A stretch of DNA of 64,000 bases from a bacterium (GTDB taxonomy: Bacteria; Sysuimicrobiota; Sysuimicrobiia; Sysuimicrobiales; Segetimicrobiaceae). Below are positions 32,759 through 41,164 of this stretch, piece by piece. Under the pieces are notes generated by a model. The model was not told the DNA's origin, ran no database searches, and saw only the letters and a list, made by a program, of their open reading frames with translations. Both the position numbers and the translations under genes were made by a program. Numbering within the stretch: position 1 is the first letter of the stretch; each line of letters opens with the position of its first letter. The stretch covers positions 1-64,000 of the forward strand of contig DATGHU010000018.1 of NCBI GenBank assembly GCA_035307765.1, in the 5' to 3' direction.

Positions 32759-33792
32759 ATGCGCAGAGAACTCGCCTTGATCGGAACGATCGGCGTGCTG
32801 CTTCTGGCCCTGGCCGGGAGCGGCAGCGCCCAGGTGGAAACCCCGAAGCTCACGGTGGCCGTCGGGGGACAGCCCCTGTACATCTATCTGCCGCTGACCC
32901 TGGCGCTACAGTTAGGGTACTTCAAAGAAGCGGGTGTGGATGTTGACATCGTGGATGTGGCCGGCGGCGCGAAGGCGCTCGAGGCGCTGCTGGGCGGCAG
33001 CGCGAGTGCCACCTGTGGATTTGTCGATCACACCATCGAGATGCAGGCCCAGGGGAAGAACATCAAGATGTTCGTTCTTTATGATCGGTACCCGGGCCTC
33101 GTCCTCGGCGTGACGAAAGCGGGCCAGACGAGAGGCATCAAGAGCATCGCCGACCTCAAGGGGGCCAAGATCGGGGTGACGGCTCCGGGGAGCAGTACCC
33201 AGTTCTTCGCGGAATATCTGCTGGCAAAGTACGGGATCCCGGTGGACCAGGAATCCTACATCGGGATCGGCACCGCCACAACCGCGGTGGCGGCGGCGCG
33301 GCGCGGGGTGGTTGACGCGCTCGTCAACGTCGATCCGACGATGACGATCCTGACTCAAAGCGGCGACGCGCTGATCCTGGCGGATACGCGGACCACCCTC
33401 GGCACCCTCAGGGTCTTCGGGGGGCCCTACCCCGCCGGCGGGCTGTACGCCAGCCCGACCTTCATCGAGCGGAACCCCAAAACGATCGAGGCGCTCACCG
33501 TCGCGTCGGTCAAAGCGCTCCACTGGATCAAGACGCACACGTCCGAGCAGATCGCCGATGAGATGCCCGCGCAATTCTACCAGTCGGAGAAAGCCCTCTA
33601 CGTCGCCTCCCTCAAGGAAAACCTGGAGATGTTCTCCCCGGACGGCCGGATCCCGCTGGTCGGCCTGCAGACGATCGTCAAAGTGCTGTCGAAATTTGAC
33701 AAGGTGTGGTGGCCAACGCCGGCAAGATCAATCCCCCCGACGCGTTCACGAACGCATTCGTGGACGAGGCCCACAAGATGCTGAAGTTCTAA
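32759..33792 (+). pseudogene. ABC transporter substrate-binding protein, TauA/SsuA type, with a frameshift near its 3' end
   Basis: ATG 32759 has GGAGG nine bases before it and starts a signal peptide (L-A-L-I-G-T-I-G-V-L-L-L-A-L-A-G-S-G-S-A). The mature protein shows the NMT1/TauA pattern L-A-L-Q-L-G-Y-F-K-E-A-G-V-D-V and A-D-L-K-G-A-K-I-G-V-T-A-P-G-S-S. After V-L-S-K-F-D-K-V (about 33706) the frame runs into unrelated residues, while another frame resumes the expected end V-A-N-A-G-K-I-N-P-P-D-A-F-T-N and stops at TAA 33790-33792. Only the last 28 residues are affected, so a sequencing error or a tolerated change is possible. It is the likely partner of the SsuBC-like genes upstream. Confidence 0.75.
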
Positions 33793-33803
33793 CGCCGCCG
33801 TCG

Positions 33804-34637
33804 ATGCCAGGGCCGGCGCGCGAGCGCCTCGCCGAAATGGCCCGGCAGGCCGGCACCGAGCTGCCGCTGGCCGAGGGAGCGCTCCTCATCGCCGCAGAGG
33901 AGTATCCCTCGCTCGATGCGGCGCGCTACCTCGCGCTCCTGGACGCGCTGGCTCAGGAGGTCCGCGGGCTGGTGAGCCCCGGGGGCGATTCGGCGACCCG
34001 GATCCGGGGACTCTGCGAAGGGCTGTTCAAAAACCTTGGGTTCCGCGGCAACGCCGAAGAGTACGACGACCCCCGGAACAGCTTCCTCAACGACGTGCTG
34101 GACCGCCGGCTCGGCATCCCCATCTCGCTCGCGGTCGTCACCCTCGAGGTCGGCTGGCGCCTCCGCCTTCCGCTCTACGGCGTCGGCATGCCCGGACACT
34201 TTCTCGTCGGGTGCGAGGCCCCCGGCGAGCCGCTGTATGTCGATGCGTTTCACGGAACGATGCTGACGGCATCGGGGTGCGAGCACCTCTTCCGCCGGAT
34301 GATGGCAGGAGGCCATTCCTTCCGCGAGGAGTACCTGACCCCCACCCCGGCACGGTACATCCTGGTCCGGATGCTGCGGAATTTGAAGGGGATCTACCTG
34401 CAGCGGGAAGATTTGGACCGGGCCGCCGCCGCGATCGAGCGGATCTTGCTCCTCGCCCCGGATCTTGGGGGGGACGTCCGAGACCTTGGGTTGATCCACT
34501 ACCGGCAGGGGATGCTCGTGGAGGCGCGGGAGCTCCTCGAGCGCTATCTTCGGTCCGCGCCCGGGGACGCCGCGGACCGGAGGACTACGGAAGGATACCT
34601 GGCTCAGATTCGCGGGTTGCTTGGCCGCCTCAACTAA
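33804..34637 (+). CDS. SirB1-like transglutaminase-fold and TPR protein
   Basis: A 277-residue protein starting M-P-G-P-A-R-E-R-L-A-E-M-A-R-Q-A. Residues about 40-190 match the SirB1/Transglut_core2 family: N-A-E-E-Y-D-D-P-R-N-S-F-L-N-D-V-L-D-R-R-L-G-I-P-I-S-L-A-V-V and G-V-G-M-P-G-H-F-L-V-G. The usual catalytic Cys of transglutaminases is absent at L-G-I-P-I-S-L, as in many SirB1 proteins, so it may be non-enzymatic. Two C-terminal TPR-like repeats follow (A-A-A-A-I-E-R-I-L-L-L-A-P, then L-I-H-Y-R-Q-G-M). It starts 11 bp after the binding-protein gene. Confidence 0.8.
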   Translation: MPGPARERLAEMARQAGTELPLAEGALLIAAEEYPSLDAARYLALLDALAQEVRGLVSPGGDSATRIRGLCEGLFKNLGFRGNAEEYDDPRNSFLNDVLDRRLGIPISLAVVTLEVGWRLRLPLYGVGMPGHFLVGCEAPGEPLYVDAFHGTMLTASGCEHLFRRMMAGGHSFREEYLTPTPARYILVRMLRNLKGIYLQREDLDRAAAAIERILLLAPDLGGDVRDLGLIHYRQGMLVEARELLERYLRSAPGDAADRRTTEGYLAQIRGLLGRLN

Positions 34638-34686
34638 CCGCCCGTGCCCCGGGGACCCTCGGTCGGCCCCGAACGTTCCCCCGCCC

Positions 34687-35349
34687 TTACCACCACAAGG
34701 CGGTCGAGGGACCGTAGAGATCCCTCAGCCCCCGGGGGGTGAAGGTCCGTTTCTGCTCCTTGAAGGACAGGTACTCCGCATGCATGCGCCGGTGCCGCTG
34801 ATCTGACGTGCGCAGACGCCGGTGCGGCATCTTGATCAGCGCGCGCTCCACTTCCCACACGTTGTGCCGGCTCAACCGCCAGTCGCAGCGAACCAACTCG
34901 GTCAGGTCGCCGAGACCGTAGCCAACGATCCTCCCGGTCTCGTTCACGTAGGGGTCGACGTAGCTCATCACCAGATCCCGGATCGTCCTGAACACCGGCG
35001 GACGCCCGAAGAGCCCCGGATCGCGGGAGCTGGCGACCGCGCCCCACCGCCTCCCCCGCCGGAACACGAAAAGTTCGTGATCCAGGTCGTCCTGGGATTC
35101 AAGATCCACCACCAGCGGTGGGTAGCCGTACCGCTCAAGGATCATCGCCGCCGTCAGCAGCGCCTCGAGGCAGTGGGCCTCCCAATGACGGACCACTCCT
35201 CGGAAGGTCCGCAACGTCTCCCCGTGCCGCTCCCAGTTGTAGGGCACTGAACGGACCAGGGCCTGCACCTGACGCGGGGTGCGGTGGGCGCGAACAACCT
35301 TTCGTTCCTTGGGGGTGAAGGCCTGCCAGTTGGGCGTGCCGAGGGACAT
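34687..35349 (-). CDS. Uncharacterised protein, possible papain/transglutaminase-like fold
   Basis: A 220-residue soluble protein. The pattern A-H-C-L-E-A-L-L-T-A-A-M-I-L followed by G-Y-P-P-L-V-V-D-L-E-S-Q-D-D-L-D-H-E-L-F-V-F and W-G-A-V-A-S-S resembles the Cys...His...(Asp/Asn) order of transglutaminase-like proteins, but this is by eye only. Residues at the C-terminus are basic (R-R-L-R-T-S-D-Q-R-H-R-R). It converges with the SirB1-like gene, also of transglutaminase fold. Function unknown. Confidence 0.6.
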   Translation of the reverse strand: MSLGTPNWQAFTPKERKVVRAHRTPRQVQALVRSVPYNWERHGETLRTFRGVVRHWEAHCLEALLTAAMILERYGYPPLVVDLESQDDLDHELFVFRRGRRWGAVASSRDPGLFGRPPVFRTIRDLVMSYVDPYVNETGRIVGYGLGDLTELVRCDWRLSRHNVWEVERALIKMPHRRLRTSDQRHRRMHAEYLSFKEQKRTFTPRGLRDLYGPSTALWW

Positions 35350-35458
35350 TATCCGAGAACGCGTCCGGGGGGCGGAGCGGCACGGCGTCGGGGCGGCGCC
35401 ACGAAGGTGCGATGGCGGTCAGCGCTCCGCGCGCGACCCGATGGGCGGCGCACCGCGG

Positions 35459-36304
35459 CTAGCGTGGCCGCTCGTGCATACCGCCGGCGGCCGCTCGGCG
35501 CTGTGATGTCCCGCGCCCGCCCGCGGTTTTCCGCTGACCCTGGGCGAGTTCGACGCTGCGCTTGAGGGCCTCCATAAGATCGATGACCTTTCCCGGTGCC
35601 GCGGCCGGGGGGGCTTCGACGGCTTGGCCCTCAGCCTTGGACTTCAGCATCGCCAGCAATTTTTCGCGGTACTCGTCCCGGAACTCCTCGATGTGGAACT
35701 CCATCGCCAAATTGTCCACGAGTTGGACCGCCATCTTGCGCTCGTTGGGATGGACCTTCGTCTGCACCGGGAACTCGTCGAGGGCCGAGAGTGCCCGCAC
35801 CTCGTCGGAGTAGAAGAGGGTGGCCATTACCATGGCTCCCTGATAGGGGCGCAGCGCCACCGGGTACTCTTTATCGCGAATCACGACCTGGCCCACCGCG
35901 ACGCGGTTGACTTCCTCGAGCGCTTCTCGCAGCAGGAGAAACGCCTTGGCGCCCCCATCATCGGGGGCGACGTAGTAGGAGCGCTCGTAGTAGAGCGGAT
36001 CGATCTCCTTCAGTTCTACGAATCCGGAGATGTTGACGCTGTGACTGGTATCCAGCGGGATGCCCTCGAGTTCCTCATCGGCAACGGTCACGAACTTTCC
36101 CTTGCTGACCTCAAACCCCCGCACGACATCCTTCCACTCGATCACACGATCGTGGTGGGGACAGTACCGTTGGTTCTTGATAGGGGTCAGACACTCGCTG
36201 TGGAGCAGCCGGAAGCGCACGTCCTTTTGCTCCGTGGCGGTGTACAGCTTGACGGGAAAGGTGACGAGTCCGAAGCTGATGTGCCCTCTCCAGTACGGCC
36301 GCAC
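35459..36304 (-). CDS. ku: Non-homologous end-joining protein Ku
   Basis: A 281-residue bacterial Ku homologue that binds broken DNA ends as a homodimer. GTG 36304 (V-R-P-Y-W-R-G-H-I-S-F-G) is chosen because GGAGGG precedes it and the family starts here; upstream residues do not fit. Core motifs are L-V-T-F-P-V-K-L-Y, C-P-H-H-D-R-V-I-E-W-K-D-V-V-R-G-F-E and E-R-S-Y-Y-V-A-P-D-D-G-G-A-K-A-F-L-L-L. The C-terminal tail is alanine- and arginine-rich, as in Ku proteins that recruit LigD. No ligase gene is in the window. Confidence 0.95.
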   Translation of the reverse strand: MRPYWRGHISFGLVTFPVKLYTATEQKDVRFRLLHSECLTPIKNQRYCPHHDRVIEWKDVVRGFEVSKGKFVTVADEELEGIPLDTSHSVNISGFVELKEIDPLYYERSYYVAPDDGGAKAFLLLREALEEVNRVAVGQVVIRDKEYPVALRPYQGAMVMATLFYSDEVRALSALDEFPVQTKVHPNERKMAVQLVDNLAMEFHIEEFRDEYREKLLAMLKSKAEGQAVEAPPAAAPGKVIDLMEALKRSVELAQGQRKTAGGRGTSQRRAAAGGMHERPR

Positions 36305-36644
36305 GTGGATTCCCTCCGTTGCGATCGGCTGAGCAATCGGGTCAAGCGACTGCCGCGCGGAACCCCCCCGCCCGACGGTAAAACGGATTGTATACCGATT
36401 GGGAGCTCTCCCGCAAGACGCGGCGAAACGGTAGGCGCACACACGTTCGATAACGATGCTCGAGCCGTCTCCACTCGCGGCCGCAAATCATTTAGGTAGG
36501 AGGGTGGCGCTCAGCGCGATGGATCGAAATCCGTAGAGCGGAATTTGAGTGGGGACGGTGGGATGCAGTGGGATAAAGCGGACGCGGTATTGGGCATGTC
36601 CTGCGCGGGACGCGGCGCCGCCCGTCAACTTTTGCCGAAAAGGG

Positions 36645-38024
36645 CTAGCGTGAAACCCGAGGGCCGACGGCCGCTTCGGCCTGGAGCCCCATGAGGTCGG
36701 CGAGGTGCAGGTCCGCCACGACGTCGTTGGGCTTGACAGCGCGTAGCGCCTCAAACGCCTGCTCATGATACCCGACCGCTTCCTGATATTTCCCCCCCCG
36801 GCTCGCCAGCCGGGCCAATTCGTGATAGATCGTCACCAACTCCGGCATCATCCCCGACGCTCGGCACTGTTGCGCCGCCAAGAGCATCTCCCCCTCCGCG
36901 CGCGCCAGTTCTCCCGCTTCAGCCGCCAGGATCCCCACCACGATTCGCGCCCGCGCCGCCTCGTCCGGGAGTCCCACCGCTGCGCTTCGCGCGATCGCCT
37001 GCCCCGCAGTCGACGCCGCCCGCCCCCGGTCCCCGGTCACGAAATACGCCCGCGCCAGTTCCGTCAGCGTCCGGCATTCTCCGACCCCATCCCCCAGTCG
37101 CTGTTTGATCGCCAGGCTCACCCCGAAATGCTCCAACGCCTCGGACGCCCGCCCGGTTTGCAGCATGAGGATCCCCAAGCTGTTTCGCACGTAGGCAACG
37201 TCCTGCAGATCCTCGTACTGCTCGAACAGCGCCCTCGCCCGCTCGTACAAGCCGAGCGCCCCCGAGAGATCACCGTTCGTGCTCAGCACATTTCCCAGTC
37301 CCATCAACGCTTCCCCCACCCGCTCCGGGTGGGCCGCCCCTTCGAACAGCGCCTGCGCCTCCGTATACGCCGCCACCGCGTCGTCCATGTGCCCCATTCG
37401 CCCCAGCACCGTCCCCAAAAACAGGTGGATCTCCCCCGCCAGCACCGGCTCAGCGCCCGCCAGCCGCGGGAGCACCCCGACTGCCTCCTTATATAGCCGC
37501 ACCGCCTGAGGAAAGTGGCTCCCCCGGTGCTCCACCGTCGCCAACCCGTGCAGGGCGCGGCACTCCACCCCGGCGTCCTCCGCCGCCCGCGCCGCGGCCA
37601 GCGCGCGCTCGAGGTGCCGGCGAGCTTCTTCCAGCCGCCGCAGTCCCAACTCCGCCTCCCCCAGCCCCACCGTCGCCTGCCGCGCCATCCCCACGTGCCG
37701 GCACGCCCCCGCCAGCTCCGCCAACTCGGTGAACACTGCCCGAGCGGATTCGTACTGACGGCGCGCCAGCTCACCCCGCCCGCGACTCGCCAGCACCTCC
37801 AGCGCCTTCCCCGACACCGCATCCTGGCCGTCCAGAAACGCCGAAACCGGCTGCCCCAGCCGCTCCGCCAGCCGCACCAGGGTTTCCACCGACGGCTTCG
37901 CCCGGTCGTGCTCCAATAAGCTGATGAACCCTTTGGTCAACCACGGCGCCCCCAGCGCCTCCTGGGTCAGCCCCGCCGCCGTCCGCGCCCGCTTCAATCG
38001 CTGCCCCAACGTCAGTCTGGGCAT
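36645..38024 (-). CDS. XRE-type helix-turn-helix regulator with TPR repeats
   Basis: A 459-residue cytoplasmic protein. The N-terminal Cro/C1-type HTH (residues about 6-66) reads L-G-Q-R-L-K-R-A-R-T-A-A-G-L-T-Q-E-A-L-G and F-I-S-L-L-E-H-D-R-A-K-P-S-V-E-T-L. The remaining 380 residues are TPR-like helices (A-R-R-H-L-E-R-A-L, A-V-A-A-Y-T-E-A-Q-A-L-F and others). This layout recalls peptide- or stress-responsive regulators and the AfsR/Rgg-like architecture, but the ligand and targets are unknown. Codon composition matches the core region. Confidence 0.85.
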   Translation of the reverse strand: MPRLTLGQRLKRARTAAGLTQEALGAPWLTKGFISLLEHDRAKPSVETLVRLAERLGQPVSAFLDGQDAVSGKALEVLASRGRGELARRQYESARAVFTELAELAGACRHVGMARQATVGLGEAELGLRRLEEARRHLERALAAARAAEDAGVECRALHGLATVEHRGSHFPQAVRLYKEAVGVLPRLAGAEPVLAGEIHLFLGTVLGRMGHMDDAVAAYTEAQALFEGAAHPERVGEALMGLGNVLSTNGDLSGALGLYERARALFEQYEDLQDVAYVRNSLGILMLQTGRASEALEHFGVSLAIKQRLGDGVGECRTLTELARAYFVTGDRGRAASTAGQAIARSAAVGLPDEAARARIVVGILAAEAGELARAEGEMLLAAQQCRASGMMPELVTIYHELARLASRGGKYQEAVGYHEQAFEALRAVKPNDVVADLHLADLMGLQAEAAVGPRVSR

Positions 38025-38144
38025 CGGAGTCCTCCGTCACCATTGCTGGGTTTATAGCGCTCAACTCAGCCTGGAATTCATTAACTATCCCCGGGGAACT
38101 TCCTGCTTCCCTTCGCGGCCCGCGGCCTCTGCCAAGATAAACAG

Positions 38145-38175
38145 ACGGCGGAGAGCGCGTACCGCCCTCCGCCGT
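38145..38175 (-). terminator. Rho-independent terminator of the cupredoxin gene
   Basis: On the minus strand ACGGCGGAG and its exact complement form a nine-pair stem with a 13-base loop, followed by CTGTTTATCTT. It lies about 40 bp beyond the cupredoxin stop, as expected for a terminator of that gene. A-rich and T-rich flanks suggest it could work in both directions. Confidence 0.7.
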
Positions 38176-38212
38176 TTGTTCCGCTCTGACGTGGAAGGAA
38201 AGGGTAACGACC

Positions 38213-38653
38213 CTACGGTGTCGGCGGGTGGTACCCGGCCGGCCACACGACGAACGCGCCGGTCTGCCCGCGGGACGCGTGGTTGTAGAGAGCGCAGATG
38301 AAGCCGTATTGTCCGCGGCCCTTCGCGACGAAGGTCAGCTCGCCCTTCTGGCCGGGCTCGAGCTCAACGTACTTGGTGCCGTCTTTCGTCACGCCTTGCT
38401 TGGCCTGTCCGGACACCGAGAAGTCCACGGTGGACAGATAGGGCGAATCGAACGAGTGCGGACGCTCGGGATCGATGTTCTCGAGCTGCAGGACGACCGT
38501 CTCCCCTTCGTTGACGAAGAACAAGTTCGGGTCAAACTTGTACGAGCTCAAGGCGATCTTGATCACGTGCCGAGCCTGCGCCGGCGATCCGACGCTCAGG
38601 CCGAAGAGCAACATCATCACGACCGCTGCGGCTGCCGAAAGTCGTAGCCTCAC
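38213..38653 (-). CDS. Secreted cupredoxin-like protein
   Basis: A 146-residue protein. GTG 38653 has GGAGGG ten bases upstream; a longer frame would place that site inside the gene. After a signal peptide (A-A-A-A-V-V-M-M-L-L-F-G-L-S) the fold reads H-V-I-K-I-A-L-S-S-Y-K-F-D-P-N-L and ends F-I-C-A-L-Y-N-H-A. Copper ligand candidates are H66 (P-H-S-F-D), C120 and H125; there is no clear axial Met. Many such proteins are periplasmic electron carriers. A well-formed promoter lies 49 bp upstream and a terminator downstream, so it is monocistronic. Confidence 0.8.
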   Translation of the reverse strand: MRLRLSAAAAVVMMLLFGLSVGSPAQARHVIKIALSSYKFDPNLFFVNEGETVVLQLENIDPERPHSFDSPYLSTVDFSVSGQAKQGVTKDGTKYVELEPGQKGELTFVAKGRGQYGFICALYNHASRGQTGAFVVWPAGYHPPTP

Positions 38654-38701
38654 CGTTTTCCCTCCCTCTGAGCGGATCAACACCTGCCGACGGAGGCCAC
38701 T

Positions 38702-38730
38702 ATACTATGGATCGGTAAAGAACGTGTAAA
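38702..38730 (-). promoter_or_regulatory. Sigma-70-like promoter of the cupredoxin gene
   Basis: On the minus strand TTTACA (38730-38725), 17-bp spacer, TAGTAT (38707-38702). Transcription would start near 38695, about 42 bp before the GTG. Confidence 0.6.
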
Positions 38731-38767
38731 ATCCTGAACGCGCGGGGCACGCTGCGGGCACCCGGCG

Positions 38768-39760
38768 TCAGATCCGGACGGGGTCGGTCACCCGCTCGTC
38801 GGGCGCCGGAGTCTGCTCCGCGCTTTCGGCAAACCAGGCGATCGTCCGTGCCAACCCTGCCGCCAACGGCACGCGCGGATCGAAGCCGAGCACCCGGCCG
38901 GCCTTCGCCAGATCGGGGCGGCGGCGCTTCGGGTCGTCCTGGGGCAGCGGGCGGAACACCATGGGGGATCGGCCCCCGGTCATCCTCTGGATCGTTTGGG
39001 CCAGTTCGAGGAGGGTGCACTCGGCCTCGGACCCGAGGTTGACGATCTGGCCGGCGAGATCCGGGTAGGCCGCGAGCCGGTAGACGCCCTCCACAAGATC
39101 GTCGATGTAACAGAAACTCCGGGTTTGGGAGCCGTCTCCGAAGACCTCGATCGGCCGACCGGCGAGCCCCGCGCTCACGAACGCCGGGATCGCCCTCCCG
39201 TCGTTCCTCCGCATGCGGGGCCCATAGGTGTTGAAGATGCGGACGATCCGCACATCGAGCCCATGCACTCGATGGTACGCCATCGTCACCGCTTCTCCGA
39301 ACCGCTTCGCCTCGTCATAGACGCTGCGCGGCCCGACCGGGTTGACGTTCCCCCAGTACTCTTCGCGCTGTGGATGCTCGAGCGGATCTCCATAGACCTC
39401 CGAAGTGGACGCGAGCAGATACCGGGCACCCTGCGCTCGAGCGAGGCCCAGCGTGTGGAACGACCCCAACGAGTCCGCCTTCATCGTGTGGATGGGATGC
39501 GCCAGATAGTCGACCGGGCTCGCCGGGGAGGCGAAATGCATGATGAGATCCACCCGGCCGGTGACCGCAACGGGCTGGGTCACATCGCCCGGCACCAGGC
39601 GAAATGCCGGATTCGAGACCAGGTGGCTCACGTTGCGCCGGGCACCGGTGAGAAAGCTGTCGATCGCGGTGACCTCATACCCCTCCGCCAGCAGCCGCTC
39701 GCAGAGATGGGAGCCGAGGAACCCGGCGCCGCCGGTGATCAGCGCGTGCCCGCGGGTCAT
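38768..39760 (-). CDS. UDP-glucuronate decarboxylase-like NAD-dependent epimerase/dehydratase
   Basis: A 330-residue extended short-chain dehydrogenase. The ATG at 39760 ([16 protein letters not shown]) starts right at the Rossmann motif; the upstream frame is not family-like. Catalytic residues are S-T-S-E-V-Y-G-D-P and Y-D-E-A-K-R (Tyr-x3-Lys). [11 protein letters not shown] and N-T-Y-G-P-R-M are typical of UXS enzymes, which convert UDP-glucuronate to UDP-xylose. Product identity is inferred from motifs only; it likely serves surface polysaccharide synthesis. Confidence 0.85.
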   Translation of the reverse strand: MTRGHALITGGAGFLGSHLCERLLAEGYEVTAIDSFLTGARRNVSHLVSNPAFRLVPGDVTQPVAVTGRVDLIMHFASPASPVDYLAHPIHTMKADSLGSFHTLGLARAQGARYLLASTSEVYGDPLEHPQREEYWGNVNPVGPRSVYDEAKRFGEAVTMAYHRVHGLDVRIVRIFNTYGPRMRRNDGRAIPAFVSAGLAGRPIEVFGDGSQTRSFCYIDDLVEGVYRLAAYPDLAGQIVNLGSEAECTLLELAQTIQRMTGGRSPMVFRPLPQDDPKRRRPDLAKAGRVLGFDPRVPLAAGLARTIAWFAESAEQTPAPDERVTDPVRI

Positions 39761-39967
39761 TGTCCGTGCCTGACGGATCGGGTTGCATGCATCCTGCCCC
39801 TGATTCGGCCCCCCGCAATCGGCCCCCTCCCCTCGCCCACCCGGCCGGGGTCTCATGTTCGGCGACGTCGGGGGATGGGGATGAAAAGGAAGACCCGAAT
39901 GCCTGAGGCCAGACTGCCCGCGCGCCCCCACCTCGAGGATGAGGAGGGCCGTCCGCGCAGCCGTGGG

Positions 39968-40714
39968 TCAGGGGGTGAGAAACTCGGTGACGGGGACAAA
40001 AACAATCCCGGCGCGGCGAAATTCCGGGAGAAGGCGGGCGACCACCTCGGGGGCTCCCGTCGTGATGTGGGCCCCGGCCACCACCGCGCCCTGCCGCCTG
40101 GCCGTCTCGATCAGGGCGCGCACCTTCCGTTCGATGTCGACGGGAGGGTCGTCGAGGTAGGTCGTGACCAGCACCGTCCGCACTCCGAGACCTCTCGCTA
40201 CGTCCGATGCTACGGAGTCCGCTGTCGTTCGGTTCTCCTGAAACCACAGCCCGTGCGCCTTGATGGTCCGGAGCACCACGGCCATAACGCGGCGGTCGGC
40301 CGTCGCCAACGATCCCGCGTGACTGCTGACCCCGACGACACCAGGGGTGCTGGCCAGGTCATCGTCAACCACGCGCGCGATCTGCGCATCGGACATGCGC
40401 ACCTCCACGACCCCGCTCACCGGCCCCACATCCGCGGGGTGTCGCGCCTCGAGCGGAAGATGCAGCAGGGGGGTCAGGCCGTGCGCCGCCGCGTCGCGGA
40501 CGATTCTGGCCGAGTAGCGCTCGTGCGGGAAGATGCCGAGCCCAAAAGGCTCGTGCATCGCATAGATCGGGGCCAGCTGCGCGACGCTCGCCCCCGCGTG
40601 CTCGAAAACGATGGCCACGCGTGGAGGCGTCGCCGGGGCGGCGGGATGCACCGCCCAGAGGGCGCACGCCGCCACAAGAACAGCTCGACAGAACCACGGG
40701 AATGCGCGCATCAC
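39968..40714 (-). CDS. Divergent polysaccharide deacetylase family protein (YibQ-like)
   Basis: A 248-residue exported protein with signal-like residues 5-28 (A-F-P-W-F-C-R-A-V-L-V-A-A-C-A-L). The domain reads R-V-A-I-V-F-E-H-A-G, then F-G-L-G-I-F-P, L-L-L-H-L-P-L-E-A-R, G-V-V-G-V-S-S-H-A-G and F-V-P-V-T-E-F, matching the divergent deacetylase family related to YibQ. Usual metal-binding Asp is replaced (F-E-H where others have D-D), so activity is uncertain. GTG 40714 or ATG 40711 is the start; a perfect TATAAT ends six bases before the GTG, suggesting leaderless translation. Confidence 0.75.
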   Translation of the reverse strand: MMRAFPWFCRAVLVAACALWAVHPAAPATPPRVAIVFEHAGASVAQLAPIYAMHEPFGLGIFPHERYSARIVRDAAAHGLTPLLHLPLEARHPADVGPVSGVVEVRMSDAQIARVVDDDLASTPGVVGVSSHAGSLATADRRVMAVVLRTIKAHGLWFQENRTTADSVASDVARGLGVRTVLVTTYLDDPPVDIERKVRALIETARRQGAVVAGAHITTGAPEVVARLLPEFRRAGIVFVPVTEFLTP

Positions 40715-40720
40715 CTGAAT

Positions 40721-40728
40721 ATTATACT
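40721..40728. promoter_or_regulatory. Overlapping divergent -10 elements
   Basis: TATAAT on the minus strand (40726-40721) serves the deacetylase-like gene, and TATACT on the plus strand (40723-40728) serves csaA. No good -35 is visible for either. Confidence 0.45.
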
Positions 40729-40758
40729 ATGGAGCGAGAGACCGCTCGGGAGGGACGG

Positions 40759-41085
40759 ATGAGCGTCGAAGCCCGACAGGCCCTGGAGCTCAGGGTCGGG
40801 CGCATCGTGAGGGCCGAGCCGCACGACCAGGCTCGAACGCCCGCCTACAAGCTCTGGATCGACTTCGGCGCATCCGGGGTCAAAGCGTCGAGCGCCCGGC
40901 TCACCGAGCTCTACACCGTCCAGGATCTCATCGGACGGCAGGTCATCGCGGCCGTCAACCTCGGCCCGCGCCGCATCGGCGGGTTCATCTCCGAGGTCCT
41001 CGTGCTGGGCGTTCCAGATGAGGCGGGGCGCGTGGTGCTTCTCGCCGTCGAGCGCGACGTCCCGGTGAACGGCAGGGTCTTCTAG
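40759..41085 (+). CDS. csaA: CsaA-type tRNA-binding domain protein
   Basis: A 108-residue single OB-fold protein. The ATG at 40759 has GGGAGGGACGG before it. E-L-R-V-G-R-I-V-R-A-E-P-H, then P-A-Y-K-L-W-I-D-F-G and Q-V-I-A-A-V-N-L-G-P-R-R-I-G-G-F-I-S-E-V-L-V-L-G match CsaA, a homodimeric tRNA-binding, export-related chaperone. Length equals the usual 110 residues. Some relatives are free-standing methionyl-tRNA-synthetase-type domains, but the C-terminal G-V-P-D pattern is CsaA-like. Confidence 0.9.
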   Translation: MSVEARQALELRVGRIVRAEPHDQARTPAYKLWIDFGASGVKASSARLTELYTVQDLIGRQVIAAVNLGPRRIGGFISEVLVLGVPDEAGRVVLLAVERDVPVNGRVF

Positions 41086-41164
41086 CTATCGGCCAGTTTG
41101 GCCGCAAGACCCGGATAGACGACGAATCGGGGATGCCGTAGCGTAGGAAGCGGGAGGAGAGCCG

